Shown in pieces: positions 1 to 12,126 of a DNA stretch of 64,000 nt. The stretch lies in NCBI GenBank assembly GCA_947095535.1, contig OX352774.1, positions 216,244,965-216,308,964 of the forward strand, in the 5' to 3' direction. Position 1 is the stretch's first letter. Every line of letters starts with the position of its first letter. The notes under the pieces are model-generated. The model did no database searches and had not been told where the DNA came from. It saw nothing but the letters and a program-made list of their open reading frames with translations. The position numbers and the translations under genes were made by a program. The DNA comes from Poecilobothrus nobilitatus (lineage: Eukaryota > Arthropoda > Insecta > Diptera > Dolichopodidae).

Positions 1-2190
1 TTTAACAATACCTATATATTATAAATAAACATATATTATATAAATTATTTTCATCTTATTATTAATTTAATATCAAATGAAAAATCTATATATATGATTT
101 CTTTATTAATCATTCTTATTTTGTTTTCTTTTGTATTACTGTATGCAATTAATTTGTATTTTGCTTTTCTTTCAATCAATAATACAACTACATATACACA
201 ACTATACAATTCTGTATTAAAAATTAAACAACACATTTAAAAAAAAAATAAAAAATTAATTAATAAATAAAAAAAAAAAGTAAACAAATAAATAAATTAT
301 TAAGCAAACCCAACAACATAAAATTATTTCTTAAAATAAATACGATAGAAAAATTACAAAAATTAAAATAAAAAAAAAAACAAAAAACAAAATAAAATAA
401 ATTAAATATGAAATAAAATTTTTTTTTAATTATAAATTTGTATTTGCAAAAAAAAATAAACAAATAAAAAACAAAAAATCATTAAATATTATATGAATTT
501 AATATAAATAGAATGAAAACTAAACAATATGAAGCAAATAATTATAAAATAATAAATTTTAATTAATTTTTAAAATGAATAAACCAAAAACAAAAAAAAA
601 TAAAATGTGATAAAGTAAATTTTGAAAGGAATTATTAATTTATCAACATTAAATAATTATTAATTCTTTTCTTTATTACAAAAAAAAAAAAAATAAATTT
701 AATCATTTTTCAAATTAATTACTATTATTATTATTATTAATTTTATTATTTATAGAATAAAAAATAATATATAATATGATAAAAATTTTTAAATTGATTA
801 AGTATTATTAATTAACAACAACAAAATTCAAAAAAAAAAAAAAAACAAGTAGCAAACAAAAAATTAAAAATATCTGTGAAATTTAATGGAAAAAAAAAAC
901 AAAATCTAAATTGTATATTAAATTCAAAAAACAAAAATAACTGCTATCATTTCATTCAATCAAATCGTAATAAATAAAAACCAAAAAAAAAAAAAAAAAA
1001 GTCTAGTATACACAATAAATACATCATTTTCTAATAAATATTAATCCTTAATTTAAAATAAAGTATACGATTAGTATGATTATGATAATATTAATAATGC
1101 ACTAACACCATAATATACAAATCATACTTTACATTAGCTTGAATACAAACAAACAAAAAAATAAAATAAAAAACAAAAATTCATCTTTTCTTCAAAATTT
1201 TAATATAGAGCTTTTAATCATTGTTAAATCTTTTTATTAATATTAGTTAGTCTTTTTACTTAATATATATGAAATTAATATTATATATACTAACGATTAA
1301 TATCAAATGGATATTAAGATACTTACGTTAGTTATTTAAAATCAAAAAACAACCGGATATAGATAATTTTGAAAAAAAAAAAAAACAAAAAAAGAAAAAA
1401 AAACAAAATTAAAAAAAATTAAAAAAAACGAAAAAAAAAATATTCGGAACAATAAAAGATTTAGAAAGTAAACAATTTATACAGTTACTAAAGACTGATG
1501 AAATTTGTGATAGTGAATAATCATTTAATAAAATTGTTAATTATGTTTACTATGTGATAAAATGACAAAAAAAAAAAAATAAAATAAAATAAAAAGAAAA
1601 CTGTTACCGGCGAGATAAAAAATAATATGTACTTGTTTTTTTTTTTTTTTTTTTTTTTAATAATAATTATTATTAAAAAAAAAAAACTAAATACATATAA
1701 TTAAAAACATATATACATACATATATTATATACTAAATGCTATTAAATTAAAAGATTACAATGATAGTATATTGAACTATATTAAAATTAATATATTACT
1801 TACTAATATTAATCTATTAATAAACTTTTTAATACAAATTTTACATTATTAATACTAAAATTTATAATATTATTAAAAATGTTTATTAATAGAAAATGAA
1901 ATTCTGACCATAAAAGACTTAATTTATTATAGAAAAAAAAAACAAAAAAATTTCTTGTAATTAATAAAATTATGTTTAATTCCGTTGGAATTAAAAATAA
2001 TTAATATAATATATATACATACATAAATAATTACAAATAATTAATATAAAATTATGAAAAAAATTGGATCCAATATTAAAAAATATTCAATCAACAATTT
2101 TAGAAGTGTTTCTTTCTACAAAATTACTCGAGACTCTTCAGTAGGCTTTATAATGTTGTATTGCCTAAATCATATACTTTTGGTTTAAAA
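1..2190. other. A/T-rich non-coding stretch
   Basis: No supportable gene. The sequence is almost pure A/T with many A8-A19 runs on the plus strand and a T23 run near 1636-1658. Runs of A outnumber runs of T over roughly the first 1.7 kb, which could reflect an untranslated region or intron of a gene outside the window, but no exon is visible. The short open frames here are low-complexity and are not genes. Confidence 0.6.
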
Positions 2191-2265
2191 TTTTTGATTA
2201 GTCTTATATACTTATATGAAATTTTATCAAAATCATGTGCAAAGTATAAGACTAATCGAAAAAAC
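2191..2265. repeat. 75-bp imperfect hairpin
   Basis: An inverted repeat with arms of about 18 bases: TTTTTGATTAGTCTTATA on the left and its complement, with one extra base, ending near 2265. The loop is about 40 bases. It may be a short MITE remnant. Nothing around it suggests a gene. Confidence 0.5.
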
Positions 2266-3413
2266 TTTTTAAAAGTATTAAAAAACATTATTAATATATA
2301 AAGAACAGAACAGAATGCTAATATAATTTTGATTATTCGATTCTAAAATCAAGAACAGAGAAAAAAAACAACCAAATATAAAAATTATAATTTAAAAAAA
2401 TCGAATTATATTCTGACGGAATTCAAAATTAATCATATATAATTCTAAAACAATATTATTATTATTATTATTACTTTTTTTTTTTGTAATTTATGGTAAG
2501 TATTTTATAAGTATGTATGTAATGAATGCTCACAATGTTCGTATACTTTTGATTAAAATTAATAATAAAAAAAAAAAAAACTGTATACTAGGCTTAAATA
2601 CTAAATAATTGGAAAAAAAAAAATTATTATACATAATAATAAAGAGTTAATTTAATACTTTTTAAAATAAAAAAAATAAATAAAAAAAAACAACAAAAAG
2701 TTAATATAAATATAAATTTTTTTTTATTTAATTTTAACTTCTATGTTATTATAAAACATTAATATATTTAATACAAAAATTTATCATTATTAATATTATT
2801 ATTATAATTATTAATTTTAAATATAAAAAGATTATAAAAAAAAAAATTAAATATTTAATTATATTTGTTGATTATTAATTATCATTATTATTATTATAAC
2901 ATTATAATATGTATTTATCAATTTCTATTTTATAGTAATTTAGAAAAAAAAAAAAAAGTATTATAAAATAACAATAATTCATTTTTTTCTTCTCTAATTT
3001 AAATAAATTGAAAAAAAAAACATTATATAATTATATATATTATAAAATTGAGTATTTAATCATAAAATTATATTTAATATATTTATTTTATAGTTTTCAT
3101 AAATAATAATATTAGTTATGGTTTGGATTTAATTTTTTTTTTTTTTTGTAAACTAATTTATAGCATATATATGTATGTATTAATAATGTATTAAAAATGT
3201 GTTAATAATGTATGTCAAAAAGAAAAATGTACAATTAATTTTTAATTTTTGTTTTTTTGTAATTGTAATTTTTGTTTTTTTTCTAAATTTATTTTAATTA
3301 ATTTACATTTACATATTTAAATCATTTAAAATTTAAACCAACACTTTTCGTATATTAGCATAAACTTTTCAAATTTTCGTTTTTCCTTTATTTCAATCAC
3401 GATCCTATTGCAT
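2266..3413. other. A/T-rich non-coding stretch
   Basis: Nothing recognisable beyond ATT/TTA microsatellite-like runs (for example near 2455-2475) and poly-A and poly-T tracts. Confidence 0.55.
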
Positions 3414-3557
3414 CAACCACTTATCACTATAATCATTTTTTTTTGATAAGTGAGTGTTTTTTACTAATCAAACCCCTATTGAATTTTATACCAAATATGG
3501 TTTTGGTGCAACAAAAACTTATCAAAAAGTGATTATTTGATTAGTGATAAGTGGTTG
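3414..3557. repeat. 144-bp inverted-repeat (MITE-like) element
   Basis: The ends are inverted copies of CAACCACTTATCACTA (left 3414-3429, right ending at 3557). Further inward similarity (…ATAATCA against …AATAATCA) lengthens the arms to about 22-28 bases. A second partial copy of the GATAAGTG/ACTAATCA words lies inside (3444-3471). The shape is that of a small non-autonomous DNA transposon; no coding potential. The family is not identified. Confidence 0.6.
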
Positions 3558-5844
3558 GTCTATTCATATATACATTTTATTTAAGTATCCTTTTTTATTT
3601 GGTCCTACAAATTTTTAAATTATTAAGGTTAAGTGTTTTAAATTTTTTTTTTTGTTAAGTTAATGGCTATTCAGTTATTATAGGTATGATTAATCCGAAC
3701 GTAAGCAGATCTAATGCATTATTCTATTTTGCACTAAGAATAAATGATAAAACTATGAATTTTAATATTAATATTCTCTTTCTCATAGTTAAGCTTCAAA
3801 GTTGATTCTGTTTTTAGTTGCTTTTAGATTTTGAGCTTTTTACTAAAACTTTTTTGAGACAGTTTTACTAATGCAAACTTTGGTTATATTTTAAATAGTG
3901 TTTTAGAACTTTTTTCACAATTTAATTGAAATTGCGTTTTATTGTCCTATACATACATACATACACATCCATTGTCATAACATCATAATTTATTTCTTTG
4001 CTGAATTTAAAATTAACACTGTCTTTTCCTTCTCTATATGCAGTCTTAGTTCGTAGTCCTACAAAATAATAGTTAAGAATGAAATTTGCATGTGAGCGAA
4101 AAAATTTTGTAAAATAGTTTTTTCTTAATTTTTTTGACCATTAAATTCGTATATATAAAAATTGCATAGTTAAGCAACTTTTTCCACGACTGCGTTTATT
4201 ATAAACACTTTCATTTCAACTTTAATTTGACTGTAGATTATACGCTTTTAACAGTCGGTAGAAAACAATAACAATTTATTGTTAAGAGAACCTGTCAAAA
4301 TACATTAGACGAAATTAATCTCTAGAGACCGAACAAAAGCGTTTATTGTAGAATACAACTTAACTTTTATCGAATATTAACGATTTTTAAAATTTTGTAT
4401 GTTGTCAATTTTATTGTCAATCTTTATCAATTAAAATTTTGACATCTGGTCAATCTATATTGGTTTTTATCAAATTGCATAATATTAAATCAATATATTG
4501 TCAACTGATTGACAATAAATTAAAAAGATATCACTAATAAATGTTCATTATGCTTAAACGTTCATTTAAGTATTTTTTTTTTATAATAATATTGAAAAAT
4601 AAGATTATCAACACTTTAATTGATTCTTTTGCAAAACTTTACATGCAAGGTTTATTTATTGATTCAGTTTTATTAAGTCATAACGATTTTAAATGGCCTT
4701 CAAACAAATTTAATATAAAGAAGCTTAACTCAAACTGTTTATTAATTATTTATTACAAAGCAATTAGTAGAAAATTAATTAATTAATTAAAAAAATTTTC
4801 TTATTGTTCGTTTTTTTTTTTGTTACAAGAGTAGATGGGAATCAACGAAAGACGTTAAAGAGAAGCGGTACAAGTACAATTTCTCTATTAACGTATTTGG
4901 ATTTTAACCAACTAAACACCACCTCCATTTTTGACCATACAATAGGTTATGGTATCTTTAGTACTATTGTACTGTTTGAGCAAGAAAAGAATTTTGCTAT
5001 GAAGTAAAAATTGGTTTAAAATTTGCAGGAATATAAAGATGGTGGTGGTGTTAACGTTTTCTAAATCTATATAAATTAAAAATGTAATCATCTCCAATTT
5101 TCGCGAACACATAAGGTGATAAATCATTTCACATTTGTGATATTCGAGTCACAAAAAAAGTGTCATATGCTCAATTTAATTTAAATTAAGAATTTTTCTA
5201 ATTTTAGATGACCTGATTATTTGTAATAAATTCAAAAATTTTAAACAATTATTTATTTAATAGCTTGGAAAAACTCACAATTGAATTATTGAACCAAACA
5301 TTTTTTCTTCCTTGTATTTTTTTTTTTTTAATATGATTTTAAAAAAATCATCCTTTTAATTAACATTTTTCATGATTTTCTTTTTTAAATTTATTTTCAT
5401 TTTAATTTAAAATTATTATTTAAATCAACGATAAATTTAAATATTTTTCTTTATATAAAATTTTAATTGGAAGTTTTATATGTTATGTTAATTTAAAACA
5501 AAAGAAAAAAATCGTTTTTAAAATTATTTAAAAATTAAAAAAAAAAAAAAGTAAAATAAAATCACAAAGTTTTACATAAATTACTATCTGTGTGTATAAA
5601 ATATTTTAATGAATGTAAAACAATTAATAAAAACTTGATCAAAACTTTAAACAAAAAAAAAAGAAGAAAAAAAATTTAAAAATAACAAAACAAAAACAAA
5701 AAACATATAACTATTATTACTAATAAACATAATATGAACAAGAAAATAAATATAAATATATATATATGAAAAAAAAAAAAAATTTGCTACTAATTTCAAA
5801 AAAATTAAATATTTATGCGTTTTTATTTTTTTTTTATACTATTT
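3558..5844. other. Non-coding stretch with a weak inverted repeat near 4.9-5.06 kb
   Basis: No gene is supported. Open frames at 4541-4786 and 4804-5007 lack any recognisable domain and begin at ordinary low-complexity sequence. The words AACACCACCTCCATTTTTG near 4915 and their diverged complement ending near 5056 (GATGGTGGTGGTGTTAA) form a weak inverted repeat of about 145 bp, perhaps a decayed MITE. Confidence 0.45.
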
Positions 5845-6690
5845 CAGGGGGGTTGGATCCGAAATCCCAAAGTCAAAATACCAAAATTAAAATCCCAAAA
5901 AAATTAATTTCAAAATCCCAATGTTACACCCAAGTTAAAAAATTAATTTCAAATTTAAAATAATGTTTATTATCAATAAAATTAAATATAAACACCACCA
6001 AGCTACAACATTGTCATTTCCATTGCTTTCTATGTTTTTGTTATTGTTAGGAAAAGATTTTTGTTTTTTATTAGAAATATATTTAATTAACATTAATTAT
6101 TAAATGTTTGTAATCATATTATTTTGGATTTGAATAAAATTCTTATCGAGTCATCAAATGACTGAACGGCTTAACGAAAATCCCTAAAAATAACAACGAA
6201 AAAAGTTCCCAAAAAAATTTCTCGTATTTTAAAATCTTGTTTATTAAAATCTCGCCTTTTAAAACTAAATTTTTTAAAAATATATAAAAATTAAATCTGA
6301 TTTAGAATCTTGTATAAAATAAATATAATATATATTTTGGAAAATGGTCGAACTCTGATTTTTGACTGCAACACTAAATATTTCCTAATTCAGAATTTCG
6401 CATATACATAATATATAAATATTCTGTAAAAGACGTATAACATTTTAAAAAAAGTGGGGACTACCGCCCGAAATCACCGCTAAACAAATTATTGAAACCC
6501 TGATTTTGTAACCAACTTCTAAATCTTTCCTAATTCAGATAAATGAATAAAAAACATTTATAGTTCCATGGGATTTTTTTTTTGGGATTTTATAACTTGG
6601 AATTTTGAAATTTGGGATTTTTTTTGCTGGAATTTTTTTTTTGGGATTTTGTCTTTATGGGATTTTTTTTTTTTTTTTGAATTTAGGTGT
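5845..6690. mobile_element. Foldback-type element with AAATCCC / GGGATTT arms
   Basis: The left arm (about 5849-5935) is an irregular array of AAATCCC and CCAAA words. The right arm (about 6565-6685) is the inverted counterpart, an array of GGGATTTT and GGAATTT words. Between them lies a non-repetitive core. Core sequence 6455-6540 (GCTAAACAAATTATTGAAAC and following) recurs at 37205-37290 and, on the opposite strand, at 38835-38910. Arms made of simple reiterated words flanking a core are what foldback transposons look like. No transposase frame is present. Boundaries are approximate and no target-site duplication was established. Confidence 0.6.
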
Positions 6691-7183
6691 ACTCCCCTTT
6701 CAGTGTACCAGAAATTTTTTAAGATTTTATACCAAGGTGGTTATACTGTTTTTTTAAAAATACAGTGCCTATTTCTATTTTTCATACTTCTTACAAGAAA
6801 AATTGGTAAGCTGAGAAATTTAAATTACTTCTTTCATAGACATAAAAGTTTTGTCATCTTTGTTTAAATATATATATGTATGTAGCTAAGAATTTTAAAA
6901 ATCCAATTTACGTTTTGATAAACAAATCTATAAATGAATTTTAAAATCTAAACGATAGGATCCATTAAAAAAAACAATTCCAAGCCAGAACTATCCTATT
7001 ATTTATGTTAAATCCTTAAATAATGGATTACATCTTTGAAAACTCAAACAACAACAAGTAATAATTTCCTTACAACATATAAAGTATTAATCTAAGTATC
7101 GCCGACAAGTATAATACAAAGCCAATATATAAAACCAGAAACCAAAGATTTAAAGAGAATCAAAAATAAATAAAATAAATTAA
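6691..7183. other. Non-coding stretch
   Basis: No gene, RNA or clear repeat seen. The open frame over 6568-6867 is mostly the GGGATTTT arm of the preceding foldback element read as Phe/Trp-rich nonsense. Confidence 0.5.
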
Positions 7184-7515
7184 AGAGCTTACATTTCCCA
7201 AAAGACAAGAAAAACACTTGAGAATTATGATTTGCACCAAAATTTGTAATTTGTTTTTTAAGAATTTTTTAATAAATAATAACAGAAAAAAGGTATTTTT
7301 ATAGTGCAAAAAAAAAAATGTTAAGCAGATGCTGAGATGTATACATTTACAAATAGTGTTATTTTTAACTTTGAAGGGCTGGGCTTTATAACTCCGTAAT
7401 GAGTGAGGCTAAATAAAAAAAAAAACAATAATTTTTTTAAGAGATTATCTTAAGACTTTGCTATTTTAAATGGTGTAAAAATTTTGTAAACAGATGGATG
7501 TTTTGTAAAAAATGT
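7184..7515 (+). mobile_element. Diverged, shortened copy of the 17.65-kb TIR element
   Basis: It begins with GAGCTTACATTTCCCAAAAG, related to the left end of the element at 17653. It then keeps the same order of landmarks: GAATTATGATTTGCACCAAAATTTG, AAGGGCTGGGC..TAACTCCGTAATG (7373-7402), and GGTGTAAAAATTTTGTAAACAGA followed by a vestige of the ACGG repeat (GATGGATG). Most of the internal tandem unit is missing. Non-coding. Confidence 0.55.
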
Positions 7516-7734
7516 TTTTATTTAACACTTAATTCACCAACAGATGACTCTAGATCTAACTTTTTTATTTATTTTAATACTATTAGAAATCATATAGGAT
7601 TAATTATAGGTGCCAATTGCCATAGGGATTAAAATAATTTAAAGTAAATAAAATATTACATAATAATGTTGTCTTACCCCTTTTCAATTTAATTTTAAAT
7701 TTTTTAGTCAGTTTTAGCTGTCACGTCACCGTAG

Positions 7735-8265
7735 CAGATATTTGCACCAACTCGTGAACAATCGTAGCATGAATTTTTATTGAACTGCCAAGTATCGTTG
7801 ATGTGCTTGTTTTATTTACATAAAAATTTAATATGCTTACCAAAAATTTCAGATATTTGTATATCTTCATATGCTTGACTAAATAAATAATCAGAAATAA
7901 TTTTTTTCCCACTTTTTTTAGGCATTTTTTAAATTTTTATCTAACATAACGCTTACAAAAAATATATAAACAAACTTTGCAATGGTCTTGCACAAATATG
8001 CAATAGGGTTTAGGTCTTGCATAGTCTTGCAAAATTTTGCACTTTTTTATACATGAAAACAACAACAAATTGTGCACTTTAACTGTCAAAAAATTGAAAT
8101 ATGCTACGGTGCAAGACCACTTTGCATCAACACGTGAATACCCTTATTATATTAAGGCTATTCACGAGTTGGTGCAAAGTGGTCTTGGACAAGTGCAAAA
8201 TTTTATTTTTTATTATAGTAATAAAAATTTACACTTTTGCATCAACTCGTGAATACCCTTAATAA
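7735..8265. mobile_element. MITE cluster with TTTGCACCAACTCGTGAA termini
   Basis: The same terminal word occurs four times: TTTGCACCAACTCGTGAACA at 7741-7760; a 35-bp arm at 8112-8146; its inverted partner at 8153-8187 (32 of 35 bases match, 6-base spacer); and another forward copy at about 8230-8261. Positions 8112-8187 can fold into a nearly perfect hairpin. The segment 8153-8261 has the form of a complete short element with inverted ends. The region between the copies repeats CTTGCA and TTGCAA words. No protein is encoded. Confidence 0.6.
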
Positions 8266-9649
8266 AAATGCTAGAAAATCACATAGAATTGCACAATTGC
8301 TACAGATACAAAAACATTTACGTTATCGAATTGACTCCCTAAAAAAACAGCAGAAAAAAAGCTAGATATCACCAGAAAGTATCACTTCTATTAAATTTAT
8401 TAATTTTTACTTATATTTACATTTTTTGTAAAGTTTTTGGGTACGTACCTATTATTTTAAATTGTTCTATCTTTTCCCACGTGCTAAGAAATTTAAAAGA
8501 ATAATGACACTATTCAAAATGACACATGCCGACCTATTAAAATATTATTTTTTTCCAAAAAAAAGGCCTATCTATTTTAGTAATAAGTTTTCGTTATGAA
8601 ATTATTTAATCATTAAATATGCTAAATTTTAAATTAAAATAAAAATTTCAATTTTTTTGTCATGTCAAAATTTCGGCTTACAAATTAAAATTTTACTTAA
8701 TATTTTAACAAAACTTTCAAGATTTTTGCTTTTATTATTAGTTGCATGAAAAGCGTTTGTTAAATTTTATTTGTATTTAAAATGTACATGGAAAGATCTT
8801 TGCTACCTACCTTTAATAAAATTTTTATGTCTCTCTCTAATGAAATTTCATAAATTTTTAGGCACCGTTTTTCTGTGTCGGTCGTTTTTGATAGCTTTTT
8901 AATTAATCACATAAAACTTTCGCGACTTTTTTCGCTGAGGGCGAAAAGTTAAACCAGGTTAAACCAACTTTTTATTTTCCATCCGAGACGGAATTCAAGT
9001 TATCCTATATTTTGAATAGGATCTATCTTTTCCATGAGGGAATTCACACATGCTAAGGAATTTTACTATGATAATATTATTTTGATATGTATAGTTTCTG
9101 CTACAATAGACAATTAATGGTCTTTTATGGTCTTTGTTAAATTAGTATGAAAACTTTTTAATAAATTATTGTACAAAATATCAATCGGTTTCAGGGAAAG
9201 GTTTCTAAAAATGACATTTTCTATATTCATTTTTTCCTTTTTTGTTTTGAAAAATATCTGTTTCTATAATTTTTCGTAAATTTTTGTTATGAAATATCAT
9301 CTAAATCTGTCAAATTACCTCGTCAAGTCATAATAAACGATAGCGTTACGTCACTTTGTAAAAATTATATGATTACATATGTATGTATGTATGGATATAT
9401 GCATATCATTAAAAATTGATTTTTAAAATAAAATCAACTTTTTTAAATTCAAACACAATTTTAATTTCAACTGACAGTATAATAAATTCAGAATAAAAAG
9501 AATTTTTTGAATTTTTTTTGTTTTATTTCAAATGTTAAAATTAATAAATTACCAATTAATTAATTGTATGCTGTAAGATTGTTTTAAAAACTAAAATGCT
9601 AATTAATATAAAAAAAAAATCAACCTGCTAAATAAAATCAAAAAAAAAA
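8266..9649. other. Non-coding stretch with faint direct repetition
   Basis: No gene. The words CTATCTTTTCC…TGCTAAG.AATTT occur near 8465-8500 and again near 9024-9065, suggesting two old copies of an unidentified repeat. A somewhat less A/T-rich patch lies at 8865-9000. Nothing else recognised. Confidence 0.45.
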
Positions 9650-9700
9650 TTTGAATTCATGATCCACTTCGCTCTACCCAACTAGGCCACCGAGGCCCCA
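9650..9700 (-). mobile_element. tRNA-derived SINE head, partial
   Basis: On the minus strand the element begins GGGGCCTCGGTGGCCTAGTT, the same 5' end as the elements at 55.5 and 62.7 kb, and carries an A-box-like stretch. The B-box part is decayed. It cannot form a tRNA cloverleaf and lacks a matching acceptor stem, so it is a SINE fragment rather than a tRNA gene. Confidence 0.55.
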
Positions 9701-9719
9701 AATTCTTATTTCTTGTAAA

Positions 9720-10450
9720 TTTTTTTAAAACTGTCTGTTCTGCCGACCTTTTAAAAAATTATTTATGTTCACTGTCAAAACATTGCCACTCATTTTTTTC
9801 ATTTAAACTAAATTTTATTTGTGAAAAACACAATTTTATACCAGGCAAACAGAATCAAATTAATTTTTAACACGCAATTTTTTTTTTTTAAATCAAAAAT
9901 ATTTAGTAAATGTCTTCGCTTAAATATGTATTTATTTTGTTTTAATTCAAATAGATGTCGCCCAAAATGAAAATTTAAAAGTGTTTGTATTAAAAAAAAC
10001 TTTTAATTCACCTACCGGTTTCAAATGGAAAGCAAGAAAAGATTTTATTTTAAATTAAAATTCACACTCATGTTTCTTCTGCTCACGTTCACACTTAAAA
10101 ACTACTTAGTTCTTTGTTCTTTACTAATCCAAAATAATGCCAATAATGCCATAATGCTAAAATAAAGTATTACAAAAAAAATTATTCAGCAATAAATTGC
10201 TAAAATAAAAAAAACATTAGTTCGTAATCTTTAAAACTATTAAAATAGCTGACACCAGCTTGCGCTGCGGACCCTTCAAAATCAAATTTTATTTTGAATA
10301 AACACACTTTTTACCAGGCAAACAGAATTAAATTAATTTTCAGCACGTAAAATATTTTTAAAAATGTTTACTTTTTTTTTGATCTTTGCTAAAATTTTCG
10401 TTTTCTTTTGTTTTATTTCAAATAGATGTCACCTAAAATTTAATAGAAAT
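9720..10450 (+). repeat. Two diverged direct repeats of an unidentified element
   Basis: Copy one (about 9835-9965) and copy two (about 10305-10435) share ACCAGGCAAACAGAATNAAA, TTAATTTT.A.CACG and TTCAAATAGATGTCNCC in the same order with ordinary indels. The spacing is about 470 bp. Copy two is preceded by a GC-richer segment (GCTTGCGCTGCGGACCC near 10259). They may be tandem copies or the two ends of one element. No coding frame spans them. Confidence 0.5.
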
Positions 10451-11256
10451 AATGACTATCCTATCAACATTAATACAAACATTTATTTATAGCTCTTCTC
10501 TTATTTGGAAAAAAATTGGACACAAACCTTTATTTTGACAATATACGACATTATTATAACAAAACAACAATAGCGAAGCTAAAAATTTACCATATTTATT
10601 AAATTCATTCAACCTAAAAATATGCAAAACTTAAAATTTAAAATTTGTGTAGTTTTCACTGGGCGCAATTTTTAGACAATTTTGGAATTTTATTGACTGA
10701 AAAATAAAAAAATTACGAATTAGAACGGACTAACGAAAATCTTTATAAAAAAAAAAAAAGACAATTAAATGTTTTTAAATTTAGCATTTTTTCCGATTGT
10801 GATTGTTTTTTTTTTTCAGAGTCAGAATAATTTCTGGAATATCTTAATTATTGCTTTTATATCTTAACCAATTAACTGAATCCTATTTAAATTTAAATAA
10901 ATAAAACTACAAAATTTTAATTTATTTTATTTTGCTTCATAAAAATATATTTTGAAATTGTGACATATTTTGTGAATTAAATGAATTAAATATAAATTAT
11001 AAACTAATTTTAAAATAAATAATATTATAATTTATATATAAATAATAAAACATATTTAATATAATATTTAATTAATATTTATCAGTCTTTTGATGTATTT
11101 TACCTTAAACTCTTTATTGAGTTGAATTAAATTAAAAACATTCTTACAAGTTAAATAGTTAAAATATTTTTGCGTATATATATATATATTTTTTTTTTAA
11201 TATTATGTATTTTATGTGAAATTAAAATAAAATCGGGTATTTTTTTTTATTTCTTT
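10451..11256. other. Non-coding stretch downstream of the 238-residue secreted protein gene
   Basis: Very A/T-rich. It should contain the 3' untranslated region and polyadenylation site of the minus-strand gene ending at 11257, but AATAAA-like words are too common here to choose one. No other feature seen. Confidence 0.5.
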
Positions 11257-12126
11257 TTATTCATAATTTGAATTGGGACGAAATAGTCTCAAAAGATTTA
11301 AAAGTCTGTATTTTGATCTGTAATAAAATAAAATATTATGCTATAATGAACTAATAAAAATCTTTTTTACCTGTTTCTTTTATCTAAACGATAATTTTTC
11401 TCTGATATTAACTCTGTTGGTGATTTAAAATTATTAAATTCAATTTCACTGATTTCTGAATTTTTATTTAAATTTCGTTCAACTTCAGAATCATTATCAT
11501 CATCTGATTTTAATTTAATAATTTTATTTTGTTCGGAATTCTTTTTATTATTTAAATCGGAATCTGTTGGACCTATTATTTCTACTTTAATCGATTGATT
11601 ATTTTTTTCTTTTAATTCATTTTCATTTGCACTTTTGTTATTTTCATCTTTTGCATTTTTGAAATTCTGTATCATATCGTATTTTTCATTTTCCGGATAC
11701 ACTTTATATGTATTTCGTGATTCGAAATTTCTTTTATTTGCATAAAGGACAGCTACAACACAATAAAAACAAAGAAAAAAAAAAAACAATTAAAATTTAT
11801 AAAAAGGAAAAAAAAAAAAATTAAATAAATAAAAAAAATATTTTTAACTTACCCATCATTTCTCTACCCCATTCTTCTAAAAGTAAACGTACTGGTTCTA
11901 GTTCTGGTTCTTCATATGGTGTTGCAATAATACCACCATCTAAACTAATTCGTATGTTTTCAGTACCATTTTGTCGTTGATCAAAATGTAAATCATAATC
12001 ATCATTATCATCATAAAAACCAAATGTTTTTCTTCTATCAGGTGGTCGACCTTTAACATAACATGAAAGAAAAACAAAATTTAATAATAATGTGAATATG
12101 AATAAACGATTATGATATTTGCACAT
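11257..12126 (-). CDS. Unrecognised secreted protein, 238 residues, FDQRQ-motif family (3 exons)
   Basis: Predicted exons, in transcription order: 12126-11853, 11752-11371 and 11317-11257. The donors read G|GTAAGT and AG|GTAAAA and the acceptors TTGTAG| and TTACAG|. The phases join cleanly. The start is the first ATG and opens a classic signal peptide (residues 1 to about 26, hydrophobic core LFIFTLLLNFVFL), so the product should enter the secretory pathway. Residues 48-63 carry FDQRQ-x-G-x2-NIR-x2-LD, shared with the 688-residue protein at 25962-28028. An N-glycosylation sequon (NGT) lies inside the motif. The rest is acidic, Asn/Lys/Glu-rich and probably disordered. The last residues, after a KR pair, form a basic Leu/Arg-rich tail (RLLNLLRLFRP). 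If intron 2 is retained, translation stops one codon later (AGG TAA). There are no cysteines after the signal peptide. Function unknown; exon 3 is the least certain part. Confidence 0.72.

Noticed and set aside
4541..5007. Two plus-strand frames near 4.5-5.0 kb
   Set aside because: No codon-usage signal, splice logic or domain; composition typical of A/T-rich noise.
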